Origin: an uncultured Pseudomonadota bacterium
Lineage (GTDB): Bacteria > Pseudomonadota > Gammaproteobacteria > Burkholderiales > Rhodocyclaceae
Direction of reading: 5' to 3'
DNA: 64,000 bases
Assembly (NCBI GenBank): GCA_903951825.1
Contig: CAJBDJ010000026.1
Coordinates: 55,335-119,334 of the forward strand
Shown: piece after piece, positions 31,963 through 42,889 of the stretch
Layout: each line of letters opens with the position of its first letter
Position numbering within the stretch: the first letter of the stretch is position 1
The notes under the pieces: generated by a model
What the model saw: the letters and a program-made list of their open reading frames with translations, nothing else
Database searches by the model: none
Told to the model about the DNA's origin: nothing
Program-made: the position numbers and the translations under genes

Positions 31963-33176
31963 ACAACCGCACCCAGTTTGAAAATCGGTAGATACATGGC
32001 AATCACCATGCCACCAATCAGGGTGCCAAGCACGACCATGATGATCGGCTCCATGAGGCTGGACATGGCATCGACTGCATCATCGACCTCTTGTTCAAAG
32101 AAGTCGGCGACTTTGGAAAGCATTCCGTCCAGCGCACCGGATTCTTCGCCAATCGCTACCATTTGCGTCACCATATTCGGAAACAGATTGGTGTTTTGCA
32201 TGGCATTGGTGAGGTTTGTGCCTGTTGAGACCTCGCTTTGAATTTGCTTGGTGGCTAGCTTGTAAACGTAGTTTCCAGCAGCGCCGCCAACCGATTCAAG
32301 TGACTCCACGAGCGGCACACCGGCAGCAAACATGGTTGACAGGGTTCGCGTCCAGCGGGCGATCACCGACTTCCTGATGATGTTGCCAAAAACAGGGGCT
32401 TTGAGTAGGAGGCGATCCATGGCGAACTGAACTTTTTCCGAGCGTTTCCATGCTTCAAAAAAACCGTAAATGCCACCGCCAATAAGGCCGAAAATGATGA
32501 ACCAGTAAGCGACAAAGAAATCGGAAATCGCCATCACCAGCAGCGTGGGTGCCGGAAGGTCGGCACCAAAACTGGTGAACACCTGCTTGAAGGCGGGGAT
32601 CACAAAAATCATGATCACCGCGGTAATGACGAAGGCCACTACTAGGATGGATATCGGGTAAAAAAGAGCTGCTTTGATCTTGCTCTTGATGGCGATCATT
32701 TTTTCTTGGTAGGTTGCCAGTCGGTCGAGCAATGTATCGAGGATACCCGCTTGCTCTCCGGCGCCGACGAGGTTGCAGTAAAGCGCATCGAACTGCAGTG
32801 GGTATTTACGAAATGCTTGCGACAGCGAACTGCCGGTTTCGACGTCAGATTTGATGTCGAGTAACAGTTTGCCCACGGCCGGGTTGGAATGGCCGCGCCC
32901 CACAATGTCGAAGGCCTGCAACAGGGGAACGCCTGATTTCATCATGGTCGCCAGTTGGCGGGTGAACAGTGAAATGTCTTTGTCAGAGATTTTTCCGCCG
33001 GACTTGAAGCGCTGTTTGGTTAGCTTGACGCCAGTTATGCCCTGACGCCTCAACGTACTCTGCACGACCGCTTCGCTGGCCGCACGTATCTCACCGCGCA
33101 GCACCTTGCCGTCCTTGCTTTTGCCTTCCCAACGAAATGAAATTTCCTTGGCTTTGATTTTTTTCTGAGTGGCCAT
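31959..33176 (-). CDS. pilC: Type IV pilus inner-membrane protein PilC (T2SS F family)
   Basis: SLFTRQLATMMKSGVPLLQAFDIVG...; adjacent to pilB and pilD. Confidence 0.96.
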   Translation of the reverse strand: MATQKKIKAKEISFRWEGKSKDGKVLRGEIRAASEAVVQSTLRRQGITGVKLTKQRFKSGGKISDKDISLFTRQLATMMKSGVPLLQAFDIVGRGHSNPAVGKLLLDIKSDVETGSSLSQAFRKYPLQFDALYCNLVGAGEQAGILDTLLDRLATYQEKMIAIKSKIKAALFYPISILVVAFVITAVIMIFVIPAFKQVFTSFGADLPAPTLLVMAISDFFVAYWFIIFGLIGGGIYGFFEAWKRSEKVQFAMDRLLLKAPVFGNIIRKSVIARWTRTLSTMFAAGVPLVESLESVGGAAGNYVYKLATKQIQSEVSTGTNLTNAMQNTNLFPNMVTQMVAIGEESGALDGMLSKVADFFEQEVDDAVDAMSSLMEPIIMVVLGTLIGGMVIAMYLPIFKLGAVV

Positions 33177-33191
33177 CCCGACTATTTCCTC

Positions 33192-34919
33192 TTACAGATT
33201 CGTGGTGCTCAAAACCTCGTCAAGCGATGTAAGCCCCTGTTTTACTTTGAGAAGTCCCGATTCGCGCAGATCCTTCACACCTTCTTGCTTGGCCTGGGTC
33301 GCGATATCGAGAGCGGTGGCGCCGCTCATGATAAGCCGTTGCATTGCCTCTGATACCGGCATCACCTGATAAATGCCGACCCGGCCTTTGTAACCACTCC
33401 CCTTGCATCGGTCACAGCCAGTCGGCCCATAAAGCGTCCACGAACCATCAAGCTCCTCTTCACGAAAGCCGGCTTCGAGCATGGCCGCGTGCGGGACGGT
33501 CATGGGCTGTTTGCAGTTGCACAGGCGGCGGGCAAGACGTTGCGCGGTTATTAGCAAAATGCTGGAGGCAATGTTGAAGGTCGGAACCCCCATGTTCATC
33601 AAGCGGGTGAGAGTTTGCGGTGCGTCGTTGGTGTGCAGGGTGGACAAAACCATGTGGCCGGTTTGCGCGGCCTTGATGGCGATTTCGGCAGTTTCCAGGT
33701 CGCGTATCTCGCCGACCATGATGACATCCGGATCTTGACGCAGGAAGGCCTTGAGTGCGACCGGAAAGGTCAGCCCGGCACGGTCGTCAACGTTGACCTG
33801 ATTGACGCCCGGCAAATTGATTTCGGCAGGATCTTCCGCCGTCGAAATATTGACGCCATCCTTGTTCAGGATATTCAGGCAGGTGTACAGCGATACGGTC
33901 TTCCCGGAACCGGTTGGGCCGGTGACTAAAACCATGCCATAAGGACGGTTGACCGCGTCAAGCAAGGATTCTTTTTGCTCAGGTTCATAACCCAGGGCCT
34001 CAATGCCCAAAGTAGCGGAGGCCGGGTCAAGAATACGCAATACGATCTTCTCGCCTTGCAGGGTGGGCAGGGTGCTGACGCGAAAATCAATAGACCGCGT
34101 CTTGGAAAGCACAAGCCGCATCCGCCCGTCCTGAGGCACCCGCTTTTCAGCGATATTGAGTCGTGAAATGACTTTGATTCGAGAGGCGATTTTTTCCTTG
34201 ATGGCGAGCGGTGGGGTCGCTACTTCGCGAAGAATGCCATCAACCCGAAAGCGGATGCGATAGTACTTTTCATAAGGCTCGAAATGGATGTCGGAGGCAC
34301 CATCGTTGATCGCATCAAGGAGCATTTTCTGGATGAATTTGACGACCGGAGCATCGTCGATATCTTGGCCGGCAGCCAGGCTTTCGGCCATGTCGGCTTT
34401 GGCGCTGGCTTCCTCGTCAAGAAAATCGAGGTTGATGTCGTCGCCACCCAGATTTTTCAGGGCATCTTCAGTTGACTCCGAGTGTTTGGCGACCAGCGGC
34501 GTGAGCTTGGATTGTTCAACAATGATCGGGTCGACCGCCAGCCCTGTCTGGAAGCGGATTTCATCCAGCGCACGCAGGTTGGTAGGGTCTGCGATGGCGA
34601 CTGAAAGTCGATTCCCGCGCTTGTTTAGCGGAATCACTTTGTGGGCAGCAATCAGCTTGCGATCAATCGCGCTAACGGGAATGAGCCGCTCATCAAAAGC
34701 CGTCAGATCAAGCAGGGGATAGCCGAAGGTCTCAGCCACAAAACGCGCAATTTCAAGGGCGCTGGCTTTTTTGCTGACAACGATCTGCTCGATCAACGAA
34801 ACTTTGGCTTGCCCGGCCTGACTCAACAACTCCTCCGCCTCGGCTTCCTTGAGTCGACCGGCCTGAACGAGTGCTCGAGCAAGCCCGCTAAGCGAGCTAT
34901 TTTGAAGAGTGGATACCAT
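33192..34919 (-). CDS. pilB: Type IV-A pilus assembly ATPase PilB
   Basis: GPTGSGKTVSLYTCLNILN, LRQDPDVIMVGEIRDLETAEIAIKAAQTGH, tetracysteine CNCK...CDRCKGSGYKGR. Confidence 0.96.
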   Translation of the reverse strand: MVSTLQNSSLSGLARALVQAGRLKEAEAEELLSQAGQAKVSLIEQIVVSKKASALEIARFVAETFGYPLLDLTAFDERLIPVSAIDRKLIAAHKVIPLNKRGNRLSVAIADPTNLRALDEIRFQTGLAVDPIIVEQSKLTPLVAKHSESTEDALKNLGGDDINLDFLDEEASAKADMAESLAAGQDIDDAPVVKFIQKMLLDAINDGASDIHFEPYEKYYRIRFRVDGILREVATPPLAIKEKIASRIKVISRLNIAEKRVPQDGRMRLVLSKTRSIDFRVSTLPTLQGEKIVLRILDPASATLGIEALGYEPEQKESLLDAVNRPYGMVLVTGPTGSGKTVSLYTCLNILNKDGVNISTAEDPAEINLPGVNQVNVDDRAGLTFPVALKAFLRQDPDVIMVGEIRDLETAEIAIKAAQTGHMVLSTLHTNDAPQTLTRLMNMGVPTFNIASSILLITAQRLARRLCNCKQPMTVPHAAMLEAGFREEELDGSWTLYGPTGCDRCKGSGYKGRVGIYQVMPVSEAMQRLIMSGATALDIATQAKQEGVKDLRESGLLKVKQGLTSLDEVLSTTNL

Positions 34920-35215
34920 TAATACTGATCGAACACAGAGTCATCCGAGGATGATGCTACGCAGGCCATCGTTTGTAAAGACTGGAGGCAGTCGCCGCTG
35001 GGTCGGAAGACGCAAGTGCCGACACCACTGCGACCCTGCGTATGAACCATGTTCACCCCCAGTCGTTTTGCTCCCCTGTGTAAATTTTCGAGGGCATGGC
35101 GAAAGTGACGGCGGTTGGCGGCCATCATGGCAGTTTCCGAGCCAAACAAAAAGCCGGAGAGGATCAGAAAAACAAAAAGTGCGTCCAGCAACGCTGGCAG
35201 TGGAACGTCAGTCAT
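34919..35215 (-). pseudogene. N-terminal remnant of HlyC/CorC-CorB (DUF21) transporter
   Basis: MTDVPLPALLDALFVFLILSGFLFGSETAMMAANRRHFRHALENLHRGAKRLG matches the DUF21 N-terminus; similarity then stops and the ORF ends after about 98 aa. Confidence 0.78.
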
Positions 35216-35223
35216 TGCTTGGA

Positions 35224-36069
35224 CTAGATTCGACCGAGGAGCACTTCGGCGACGAAACGGCTGCCCACGTAAGCGAGGATCAACAGCGAGAAACCGGCCA
35301 GCGTCCAGCGCAAAGCGCGCTTGCCGCGCCACCCCCAAACGTGCCTCCCGACCAGAAGGGTGGCAAAAATACCCCACGACGCAAAAGCGAAAATGGTTTT
35401 ATGGTCAACGGTGAGTGGCTTGCCAAAAATTTCTTCTGAAAACATGACGCCACTACCGACGGTGACGGTGAGTAGTGCAAAACCGAGAAAAAGCATGCGA
35501 AAAAGTACGGACTCAATGGCCAGCAAGGGGGGGAGACTGGTGAGCGCGCGCTTGAACAGGCGGCGATGCAGGGCGTTTTCAATAAATCCCATGAAAATGG
35601 CGTGCAGGGCAGCCAGTGTGAGCAGGCTGTAGGCAGCGATTGCCGCCAGGAAATGAAGCTGGAAGCCGGTAGCGGCAGCGTTGGCGACCAGGTGCACGTT
35701 AGGGAAAAAAACCGGCAGGGCGGTACAAAGCGCGGCCAGGGAAAGCACCATCGGCTGCATGCCTTCCATGCGGGTCGTGAAGCTTTCTAGCCAGTAAATC
35801 AATACGGCCAGCCACATCATCAGCGACAGGGCAAAACTGAAGGAGAAGCGCATTCCGGCATCGGAAACAAGGGAGACATAGAGACCGGTAGCGTGAAGGC
35901 AGAGGGTCGCGGCGATGACGAGGCGCTCCCACGGCCGCATTGGGCAAGCGATACATTGGTGCTCGCTTTCCCGCCAGCGGGTGTTCCAGAAGTGCACACC
36001 AAGCCCGGCGTAGAGCAAGGCGGCAAGAGCGTGCGGGATAAGCTGAATTACAATGACTGACATAACCAA
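35224..36069 (-). CDS. CcsA/YpjD-type cytochrome c assembly membrane protein
   Basis: Multi-TM protein with LHATGLYVSL, FLAAIAAYSLLTLAALHAIFM, VDHKTIFAFASWGIFATLLVGRHVWGWRGKRA. Confidence 0.9.
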   Translation of the reverse strand: MVMSVIVIQLIPHALAALLYAGLGVHFWNTRWRESEHQCIACPMRPWERLVIAATLCLHATGLYVSLVSDAGMRFSFSFALSLMMWLAVLIYWLESFTTRMEGMQPMVLSLAALCTALPVFFPNVHLVANAAATGFQLHFLAAIAAYSLLTLAALHAIFMGFIENALHRRLFKRALTSLPPLLAIESVLFRMLFLGFALLTVTVGSGVMFSEEIFGKPLTVDHKTIFAFASWGIFATLLVGRHVWGWRGKRALRWTLAGFSLLILAYVGSRFVAEVLLGRI

Positions 36070-36092
36070 ATTCTACTAGAAGCCCACTCCCC

Positions 36093-37451
36093 ATGCTCGA
36101 TAACCTGACTAACCGTTTGGCGCGCGTCATGAAGACGCTTAAAGGCGAAGCGCGCCTGACCGAATCCAACATTTCCGACGCCCTGCGCGAGGTACGGATG
36201 GCTTTGCTGGAGGCTGATGTAGCTTTGCCAGTGGTCAAGGAATTTATTGCTGCGGTCAAGGAAAAGGCGCTGGGTGAAGCGGTGATTGGTTCCTTGAGCC
36301 CGGGACAGGCGCTGGTCGGTGTTGTTCATCGCGAGTTGACGCGAATTATGGGGGGCGCCAACGAAGGCATTAATTTCAATACGCAGCCACCTGCCATCAT
36401 CTTGATGGCGGGGTTGCAGGGTGCCGGAAAAACGACGACGGTCGGCAAACTCGGCAAGTTTCTCAAAGAGAGTCACAAGAAAAAAGTTCTGGTTGTTTCT
36501 TGTGACGTCTATCGTCCGGCAGCGATTGAGCAGTTGAAGGCAGTAGCCGCTCAGGCCGGCGTTGACTTCTTCCCGTCGGCCGTCGGTGAACAACCGGAGG
36601 CGATTGCTTTGGCGGCGGTCGATTGGGCCAAGCGTCATTATCACGAAGTGCTTTTGGTGGATACTGCGGGTCGTCTGGCGGTTGATCAAGAGATGATGGC
36701 GGAAATCAAGCGCCTGCATGCCGCCATCAAGCCGATTGAAACCTTGTTCGTCGTGGATGCCATGCTCGGTCAGGATGCCGTCAATACGGCCAAATCGTTC
36801 GATGAGGCGCTACCGCTCACCGGCGTGGTGCTGACCAAGCTTGATGGCGACGCGCGCGGCGGTGCCGCCTTGTCGGTTCGTCACATTACCGGCAAGCCGA
36901 TCAAGTTTTCTGGTGTTGGTGAAAAACTCGCCGGTCTCGAGGCTTTTCATCCTGAGCGAATGGCTTCGCGCATTCTTGGCATGGGCGATGTACTCTCGCT
37001 GATTGAAGACGCTCAGAAGGGGCTCGATGAGGACAAGGCGATTGCTTTTGCCAAAAAACTCAAGTCAGGTAAAGGTTTTGACCTCAACGATTTCAAGGAA
37101 CAGATCGGCCAGATGAGAAATATGGGCGGACTTTCCGCCCTGATGGACAAAATGCCGGCACAGATCGCCCAAATGGCCGGGCAATTGCCCGCCGGGACCG
37201 AAAATAAAATGGTCGCTCGTGTCGAAGGGATCATCAATTCGATGACGCCGACCGAGCGCGCCAAGCCGGAAATAATCAAGGCCAGCCGCAAACGGCGGAT
37301 TGCGATGGGGGCGGGAGTGCAGGTTCAGGAAGTCAATCGACTGCTCAACCAGTTCGAGCAGTCGCAAAAAATGATGAAGATGATGAGCAAGGGTGGCGTC
37401 GGCAAGTTGATGCGCGGCATGAAGGGGATGCTGCCGGGGTTGGGTCGCTAA
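36093..37451 (+). CDS. ffh: Signal recognition particle GTPase Ffh
   Basis: GLQGAGKTTTVGKLGKFL, DTAGRLAVD, C-terminal Met-rich M domain. Confidence 0.98.
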   Translation: MLDNLTNRLARVMKTLKGEARLTESNISDALREVRMALLEADVALPVVKEFIAAVKEKALGEAVIGSLSPGQALVGVVHRELTRIMGGANEGINFNTQPPAIILMAGLQGAGKTTTVGKLGKFLKESHKKKVLVVSCDVYRPAAIEQLKAVAAQAGVDFFPSAVGEQPEAIALAAVDWAKRHYHEVLLVDTAGRLAVDQEMMAEIKRLHAAIKPIETLFVVDAMLGQDAVNTAKSFDEALPLTGVVLTKLDGDARGGAALSVRHITGKPIKFSGVGEKLAGLEAFHPERMASRILGMGDVLSLIEDAQKGLDEDKAIAFAKKLKSGKGFDLNDFKEQIGQMRNMGGLSALMDKMPAQIAQMAGQLPAGTENKMVARVEGIINSMTPTERAKPEIIKASRKRRIAMGAGVQVQEVNRLLNQFEQSQKMMKMMSKGGVGKLMRGMKGMLPGLGR

Positions 37452-38060
37452 TCAGGGGTTTTGGGCAAGGCGGGGCGATTTCTCGTAGTTCCATTGCCCA
37501 TGCCAGGCGGCGCGTACCATGTTCGGGTACTCCGGTTTGCCGAGGCTACCGTTATATCGGCCAAGGGCGCGGTAAAGGTCGCCTTTTTCAATATCCAGAT
37601 AATGCCGCAGGATGGTACAGCCGTAGCGCAGGTTGGTGCGCAGGTCGAACAGGCTGTCTTCCGGGCGCCCCAATAATCTCAGCCAAAAAGGCATGACCTG
37701 CATGTAGCCCCGGGCGCCGGCTGATGAAACGGCATATTTCCGAAAGCCCGATTCGACTTGTATCAACCCGAGAACCAGTTGCGGGTCAAGGCCGGCACGG
37801 GTCGCTTCGTAATGCACGCTGCGCAACAGGTCGAGCCGGTACTCCTGATTCGGTATGCGCTTTTCCAGGCGGCGGGACATTTCCGATAACCAGTCCACTG
37901 CCTCCATCGGGTTGCGAAAGGAACTGCTCGGCGGCTTCGTGTCGGAGACTGCCTTGTGCAATGCCCCTTGAACGGCGGCTGACAGGGGTTCGTTTTTTTG
38001 CGCCCCGGCCATGGCTGCCGGAGCGACCAAAAAAACTAGGCTCGCAATCAGCCAGCGCAC
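37452..38060 (-). CDS. Lytic transglycosylase (SLT family)
   Basis: [46 protein letters not shown]. Confidence 0.9.
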   Translation of the reverse strand: MRWLIASLVFLVAPAAMAGAQKNEPLSAAVQGALHKAVSDTKPPSSSFRNPMEAVDWLSEMSRRLEKRIPNQEYRLDLLRSVHYEATRAGLDPQLVLGLIQVESGFRKYAVSSAGARGYMQVMPFWLRLLGRPEDSLFDLRTNLRYGCTILRHYLDIEKGDLYRALGRYNGSLGKPEYPNMVRAAWHGQWNYEKSPRLAQNP

Positions 38061-39778
38061 AATTTTTCGTTGATTGCTGAGAGTATCTCGGCCTTGGCAA
38101 TCATTGTCGCCTCAGCGTCAAGCCGCCCCTTGTATTCGAACAGCCCCTCTTTCAGGCCGCGCTCGCCGATGACGATACGGTGCGGAATGCCGATCAGTTC
38201 CATGTCGGCAAACATCACCCCCGGGCGCTCATTGCGATCATCGAGAACGGCATCGATACCGGCGGTCTTGAGTTGGCCGTATAGTTCATCGGCGGCAACC
38301 CGCACTGCCGCACTCTTGTGATACCCCATCGGCACGATGCAAACCGTGAAGGGAGCAATCGCCGGTGGCAGAAAAATGCCTTTTTCGTCATTGCCCTGTT
38401 CGATTGCCGCGCCAACAATGCGCGAAACCCCAATCCCGTAGCAGCCCATTTCCATGGTTTGACTCTTGCCGTTTTCGTCGAGGTAATTGCAGTTCAACGC
38501 CGCAGCATATTTTTGGCGCAACTGAAAAATATGGCCGACCTCGATGCCGCGACATAGCTCAAGCTGGCCTTTTCCGTCCGGCGAGAGATCGCCGGCGACG
38601 ACATTACGCAGATCGGCAATTTGCGGCTCTGGCAAGTCGCGGCCGAAATTGACGCCGCTCAGGTGAAACCCGGCTTCGTTGGCGCCACAAATAAAATCAC
38701 TCATGACAGCGACCGAGCGGTCGGCAAAAACCAGTACTTTTTCCGGCTTGACCGCAACCGGCCCGATATAACCAGGTTTGCAGCCGAGGTGGTCTTCGAC
38801 CTCGGCCTCTGTTGCAAAGCGAAATGGGGAAATGGCGGCAATTTTGCCGGCCTTGATTTCGTTGAGTTCGTGGTCACCACGCAGCAACAACAGGGCGAAG
38901 GCTTGGCTGCCGTCTTCTTTTTCGCTGAATACGGCGATTGACTTGACCACTCGGCTCAGGGGCTCACCGAGGAACCCGGCAACATCGACACAGGCCGTTT
39001 GACCCGGCGTGGCGACTTTTTCCATTCCTTTGCTCGCTGCCAGTCGGGTTGATGATGGCGCCAGCGCTTCTGCCAACTCAACGTTGGCGGCGTAGTCGGA
39101 CTCCGGGCAAAAGGCGATGTCATCTTCGCCGGAGTCGGCGAGGACATGAAACTCATGCGAACCGGTGCCGCCGATCGAACCAGTGTCAGCGGCAACCGCA
39201 CGAAACTTGAGGCCGAGGCGATTGAATATCTTGGTATAGGTGGCGTACATCTTGCCGTATTCGCGCACCAGGTCATCGAAGGAGGTATGAAATGAGTAAC
39301 CGTCCTTCATCAAAAATTCGCGTCCCCGCATGACGCCGAAGCGTGGACGAATCTCGTCGCGGAACTTGGTCTGAATCTGGTAAAGGTGGATCGGCAACTG
39401 GCGATAACTTTTTACATCGCGGCGAACGACATCGGTGATGACTTCCTCGTGGGTCGGTCCAATGACGAATTCACGCTGATGACGATCCTTGAAGCGCAAC
39501 AACTCCGGGCCGTATTGCTCCCAGCGTCCCGATTCTTGCCACAATTCTGCGGGCTGCACTGCGGGCATCAGCAATTCGAGAGCGCCGGCATGGTTCATCT
39601 CGTCGCGGACAATGCTTTCCACTTTGCGCAAGACGCGCAGGCCGAGCGGCATCCAGGTGTAAATTCCAGCGGCGGCACGTTTGATGTAGCCGGCTCGCAA
39701 CATCATTTTTTGACTGATGACTTCAGCGTCAGCAGGGGCTTCTTTGAGCGTGCTGAAAAAAAATTGCGATGTGCGCAT
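38048..39778 (-). CDS. proS: Prolyl-tRNA synthetase
   Basis: [54 protein letters not shown]. Confidence 0.97.
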   Translation of the reverse strand: MRTSQFFFSTLKEAPADAEVISQKMMLRAGYIKRAAAGIYTWMPLGLRVLRKVESIVRDEMNHAGALELLMPAVQPAELWQESGRWEQYGPELLRFKDRHQREFVIGPTHEEVITDVVRRDVKSYRQLPIHLYQIQTKFRDEIRPRFGVMRGREFLMKDGYSFHTSFDDLVREYGKMYATYTKIFNRLGLKFRAVAADTGSIGGTGSHEFHVLADSGEDDIAFCPESDYAANVELAEALAPSSTRLAASKGMEKVATPGQTACVDVAGFLGEPLSRVVKSIAVFSEKEDGSQAFALLLLRGDHELNEIKAGKIAAISPFRFATEAEVEDHLGCKPGYIGPVAVKPEKVLVFADRSVAVMSDFICGANEAGFHLSGVNFGRDLPEPQIADLRNVVAGDLSPDGKGQLELCRGIEVGHIFQLRQKYAAALNCNYLDENGKSQTMEMGCYGIGVSRIVGAAIEQGNDEKGIFLPPAIAPFTVCIVPMGYHKSAAVRVAADELYGQLKTAGIDAVLDDRNERPGVMFADMELIGIPHRIVIGERGLKEGLFEYKGRLDAEATMIAKAEILSAINEKLCAG

Positions 39779-39889
39779 GGGATGCCCTTGAATTCGTTGC
39801 AAAAGCCGGATTTTACATGCCGCACCTTCTTTGCAAGCGGCCGGGCTTTGTGAAAGAATCAGGGCAACCGTTAATTAATCAGGATTTTT

Positions 39890-40417
39890 ATGCTCGACCG
39901 TGAAGGCTACCGCCCCAACGTCGGCATTATTCTTTGTAACGCCAACAACGAGGTTTTCTGGGGTAAGCGCATACGTGAGCATTCGTGGCAGTTTCCGCAA
40001 GGTGGCATCAAGCGCGGAGAAACGCCGGAGCAGGCCATGTTCCGCGAACTACACGAGGAAGTCGGGCTGCGACCCGAGCATGTACGCATTCTGGGACGAA
40101 CCCGTGGTTGGTTGCGTTATGAAGTGCCGACACACTGGATCAAGCGCGAATGGCGCGGATCTTATAAAGGGCAAAAACAGATATGGTTTTTGCTACGCCT
40201 CGTTGGCCGTGACAGCGATGTGTCCCTGCGCGCGACCAGTAAGCCGGAGTTCGATGCCTGGCGATGGAACGAGTATTGGGTGCCGCTGGATGCGGTCATC
40301 GAATTCAAGCGCACTGTTTACGAACAAGCGCTTAGTGAACTAGTGCGTTTTCTCGGTGGCAAGTTTCGGCATACATCGGCCGGCGCCGAGACATCTCCTT
40401 CCGTGGAAAAGGGTTAG
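39890..40417 (+). CDS. rppH: RNA pyrophosphohydrolase
   Basis: [60 protein letters not shown]. Confidence 0.97.
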   Translation: MLDREGYRPNVGIILCNANNEVFWGKRIREHSWQFPQGGIKRGETPEQAMFRELHEEVGLRPEHVRILGRTRGWLRYEVPTHWIKREWRGSYKGQKQIWFLLRLVGRDSDVSLRATSKPEFDAWRWNEYWVPLDAVIEFKRTVYEQALSELVRFLGGKFRHTSAGAETSPSVEKG

Positions 40418-40457
40418 TACTTTGGCCGCCGGCTTGAAATTTGGTTTGAACATCGCG

Positions 40458-40949
40458 ATGTCTCTTGTATTCGTCTTCTCGGCGCTTGCCGCCGAGTTTG
40501 AGAGAGACTATGAAGTCAAGGCGTGGGTGGAGACTGCTCTTGATTTACCCGCGGCTCCGCGCCAGAGTGACCTTGTCGGGTTTTATGTCAGTTCTGCTAC
40601 CGAACACCTTTTTTTTGTTGATGCCTCCAGTCTTTCTGTCGGAGAGGACGGTGTCGTGCGTTACGTTTTAGTCGTTCAGACGATGGGCGGGGCACGCAAT
40701 GTCAGTTATGAAGGTATCCGCTGCCTGACGCGCGAACACCGAATTTACGCCGCCGGTCGGCGCGATGGCTCCTGGTCAATGTCACGGAATAACGAATGGA
40801 CAAAAATTCAGGATGCTGTCGCCAATCGTTATAACGCAGCACTTTTTCTGGATTATTTTTGTCCCTCCGGAGGCATCGTGAAAAATGCTGAAGAAGCTCG
40901 GACAGCGCTGCGCAGTGGCGGTCACCGCGAAACAATTCTGGTGCAGTAA
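40458..40949 (+). CDS. CNP1-like family secreted protein
   Basis: Signal peptide then [32 protein letters not shown]...[23 protein letters not shown]; downstream of rppH. Start uncertain. Confidence 0.8.
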   Translation: MSLVFVFSALAAEFERDYEVKAWVETALDLPAAPRQSDLVGFYVSSATEHLFFVDASSLSVGEDGVVRYVLVVQTMGGARNVSYEGIRCLTREHRIYAAGRRDGSWSMSRNNEWTKIQDAVANRYNAALFLDYFCPSGGIVKNAEEARTALRSGGHRETILVQ

Positions 40950-41572
40950 TGTCATTTGATAATGTGATTTTTGAATTCGATCGCGCCTTGCGAACAGTGT
41001 TTGCCAACTCCCGCAGTCAACGACCCGTGCCGGGCAATGATGTCCCGGAGGCCGTGATGTCTGCCGAAGAGAAGGCTCATGCCTGTGGGTTGATGCGCGT
41101 GAATCACTGCGGTGAAATTTGTGCGCAAGCCCTTTATCAGGGGCAGGTGCTGACGTCGCGGGATGCTGCAGTGCGGGACGCCCTGCGCGGTGCCGCCGAC
41201 GAAGAAACCGAGCATCTGGCGTGGACGGAGCAACGAATAGCCGAGTTGAATGGCCGTAAAAGCCTGTTGAATCCCTTTCTTTACCTAGGGGCACTGACAC
41301 TCGGGGTGGTTGCCGGTGTGCTCGGCGATAAATGGAATCTTGGATTTCTTGCCGAGACCGAGCGCCAAGTGGAGGCTCACCTTGATAGTCACCTGGTTTC
41401 GTTGCCTGAGCAAGATTTACGTTCGCGCCACATCGTTGATCAGATGCGCCTCGACGAAATTAGTCATGCCGAAACGGCGGTTCGGCTTGGCGCCGCAGAA
41501 CTGCCACCGATCGCTGTCAAGGCAATGAAACTCAGCGCCAGGTTGATGACCGAGACGACCTACCGTATCTGA
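40949..41572 (+). CDS. coq7: Coq7-type demethoxyubiquinone monooxygenase
   Basis: [19 protein letters not shown]...[13 protein letters not shown]...DEISHAETA diiron motifs. Confidence 0.95.
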   Translation: MSFDNVIFEFDRALRTVFANSRSQRPVPGNDVPEAVMSAEEKAHACGLMRVNHCGEICAQALYQGQVLTSRDAAVRDALRGAADEETEHLAWTEQRIAELNGRKSLLNPFLYLGALTLGVVAGVLGDKWNLGFLAETERQVEAHLDSHLVSLPEQDLRSRHIVDQMRLDEISHAETAVRLGAAELPPIAVKAMKLSARLMTETTYRI

Positions 41573-41585
41573 CTCATCGAGTGTG

Positions 41586-42014
41586 TCAGCCCTCTTCGAT
41601 TATCTCGAAGTCGTGGGTAATTTCGGCTGTCTTGGCAATCATGATTGACGCCGAGCAGTATTTTTCTTTGGAAAGCTCGATAGCCCGCGCAACGGCATCG
41701 GGCTTGAGTTGCTTGCCCTTCACCAGATAATGAAAGTGGATATGGGTGAACACCTTCGGGTCTGCTTCAGCGCGTTCGGCTTGCAGGCGAACCTCGCATC
41801 CACTGACTGAATGTCGTCCCTTCTTGAGGATCAGTACGACATCAAAAGCGGTGCAGCCGCCAGTACCGGCGAGCACCATTTCCATTGGCCGAAAGCCGAG
41901 GTTTCGGCCGCCGGCTTCCGCTGCGCCATCCATCACCAGCGCATGCCCGCTCCCACTTTCGGCAACAAAAGCCATGCCGGCGGCTTCTCCCATCCATCTT
42001 ACTGTGCAGTCCAT
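41586..42014 (-). CDS. OsmC family protein
   Basis: PMEMVLAGTGGCTAFDVVLILKKGRHSVSGCEVRLQAERAE. Confidence 0.92.
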   Translation of the reverse strand: MDCTVRWMGEAAGMAFVAESGSGHALVMDGAAEAGGRNLGFRPMEMVLAGTGGCTAFDVVLILKKGRHSVSGCEVRLQAERAEADPKVFTHIHFHYLVKGKQLKPDAVARAIELSKEKYCSASIMIAKTAEITHDFEIIEEG

Positions 42015-42139
42015 TGATATCCCTCCGAGTAAATTTCATTCTACCGTATGCCCTCACCAGAGGTCGGATGCGGCGGATTGCTGCGGCGCATCAATTTTCT
42101 TTATATTCCCCGGTTTTTTGAGGGCTTGCGCTTTTTAAA

Positions 42140-42392
42140 AATGTGACTTTAGTTAATTAAAAAATAAAAAAACTTTGTTAATCAATGTTTTATAGTTTAT
42201 TTTATAAATTTATTAATTAATTTGTAAATTAATGACGCGATGCATCAAATATATTGTTTTCTTGCTTCGAGAGGTGCAGAATAAGAACCATTGGAACGGC
42301 AAGAAGGCAATTTTTCTGCGGTTCGTATTTGTCTCCTCCACCCTCCTCCTTTGGTGTGGATTTAGCGCGGCTCACCGAGCCGCGTTTTTTTT
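42140..42392 (+). ncRNA. Putative small RNA locus: AT-rich promoter region, CU-rich anti-SD segment, intrinsic terminator
   Basis: 42140-42240 almost pure A/T; 42333-42354 CTCCTCCACCCTCCTCCTTTGG; 42366-42384 CGCGGCTC-ACC-GAGCCGCG then T8. No supported CDS on + here. Confidence 0.6.
42366..42392 (+). terminator. Strong intrinsic terminator with no upstream + strand gene
   Basis: Perfect 8-bp GC-rich stem, 3-nt loop, 8 T residues. Confidence 0.9.
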
Positions 42393-42487
42393 GCCAAAGG
42401 CGCCGCAGACATTACGGCGCAATAGCTTAAGTCCAGCGAACTCGCCTTCTCGAACGACTAACAGCGACGACTTCGGCGCCTCACAGA

Positions 42488-42880
42488 TCACGCACGGGAT
42501 TGAGTCTGTATCAGTTCGACCTTGTAGCCGTCCGGGTCTTCGACAAAAGCGATGATTGTTTTGCCATGCTTCATCGGCCCCGCTTCGCGCACCACCTTGC
42601 CGCCACGTTTTTTGATTTCGGCGCAGGCAGCGGCGGCATCGGTAACGGCCAGGGCGATGTGCCCGTAGCCGTTACCGAGGTTGTAGGCGGAACAATCCCA
42701 GTTATGCGTGAGTTCAAGCACACAGCCTTCGGCCTCCGGGGCGTAGCCGACAAAAGCCAGGGTGAATCGACCCTCGGGGTAATCCGTACGACGTAGTAAT
42801 TGCATTCCGAGAATCTCGGTGTAGAAGGCGATTGAGCGATCGAGGTGGCCGACGCGAAGCATGGTGTGCAGGATACGCAT
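42488..42880 (-). CDS. gloA: Lactoylglutathione lyase (glyoxalase I)
   Basis: [46 protein letters not shown]. Confidence 0.96.
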   Translation of the reverse strand: MRILHTMLRVGHLDRSIAFYTEILGMQLLRRTDYPEGRFTLAFVGYAPEAEGCVLELTHNWDCSAYNLGNGYGHIALAVTDAAAACAEIKKRGGKVVREAGPMKHGKTIIAFVEDPDGYKVELIQTQSRA

Positions 42881-42889
42881 GAAAAATCC

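Noticed and set aside
42232-42555. 107-aa + ORF in the AT-rich island
   Set aside because: Reads through a strong intrinsic terminator and into the antisense of gloA; no protein-like conservation visible.
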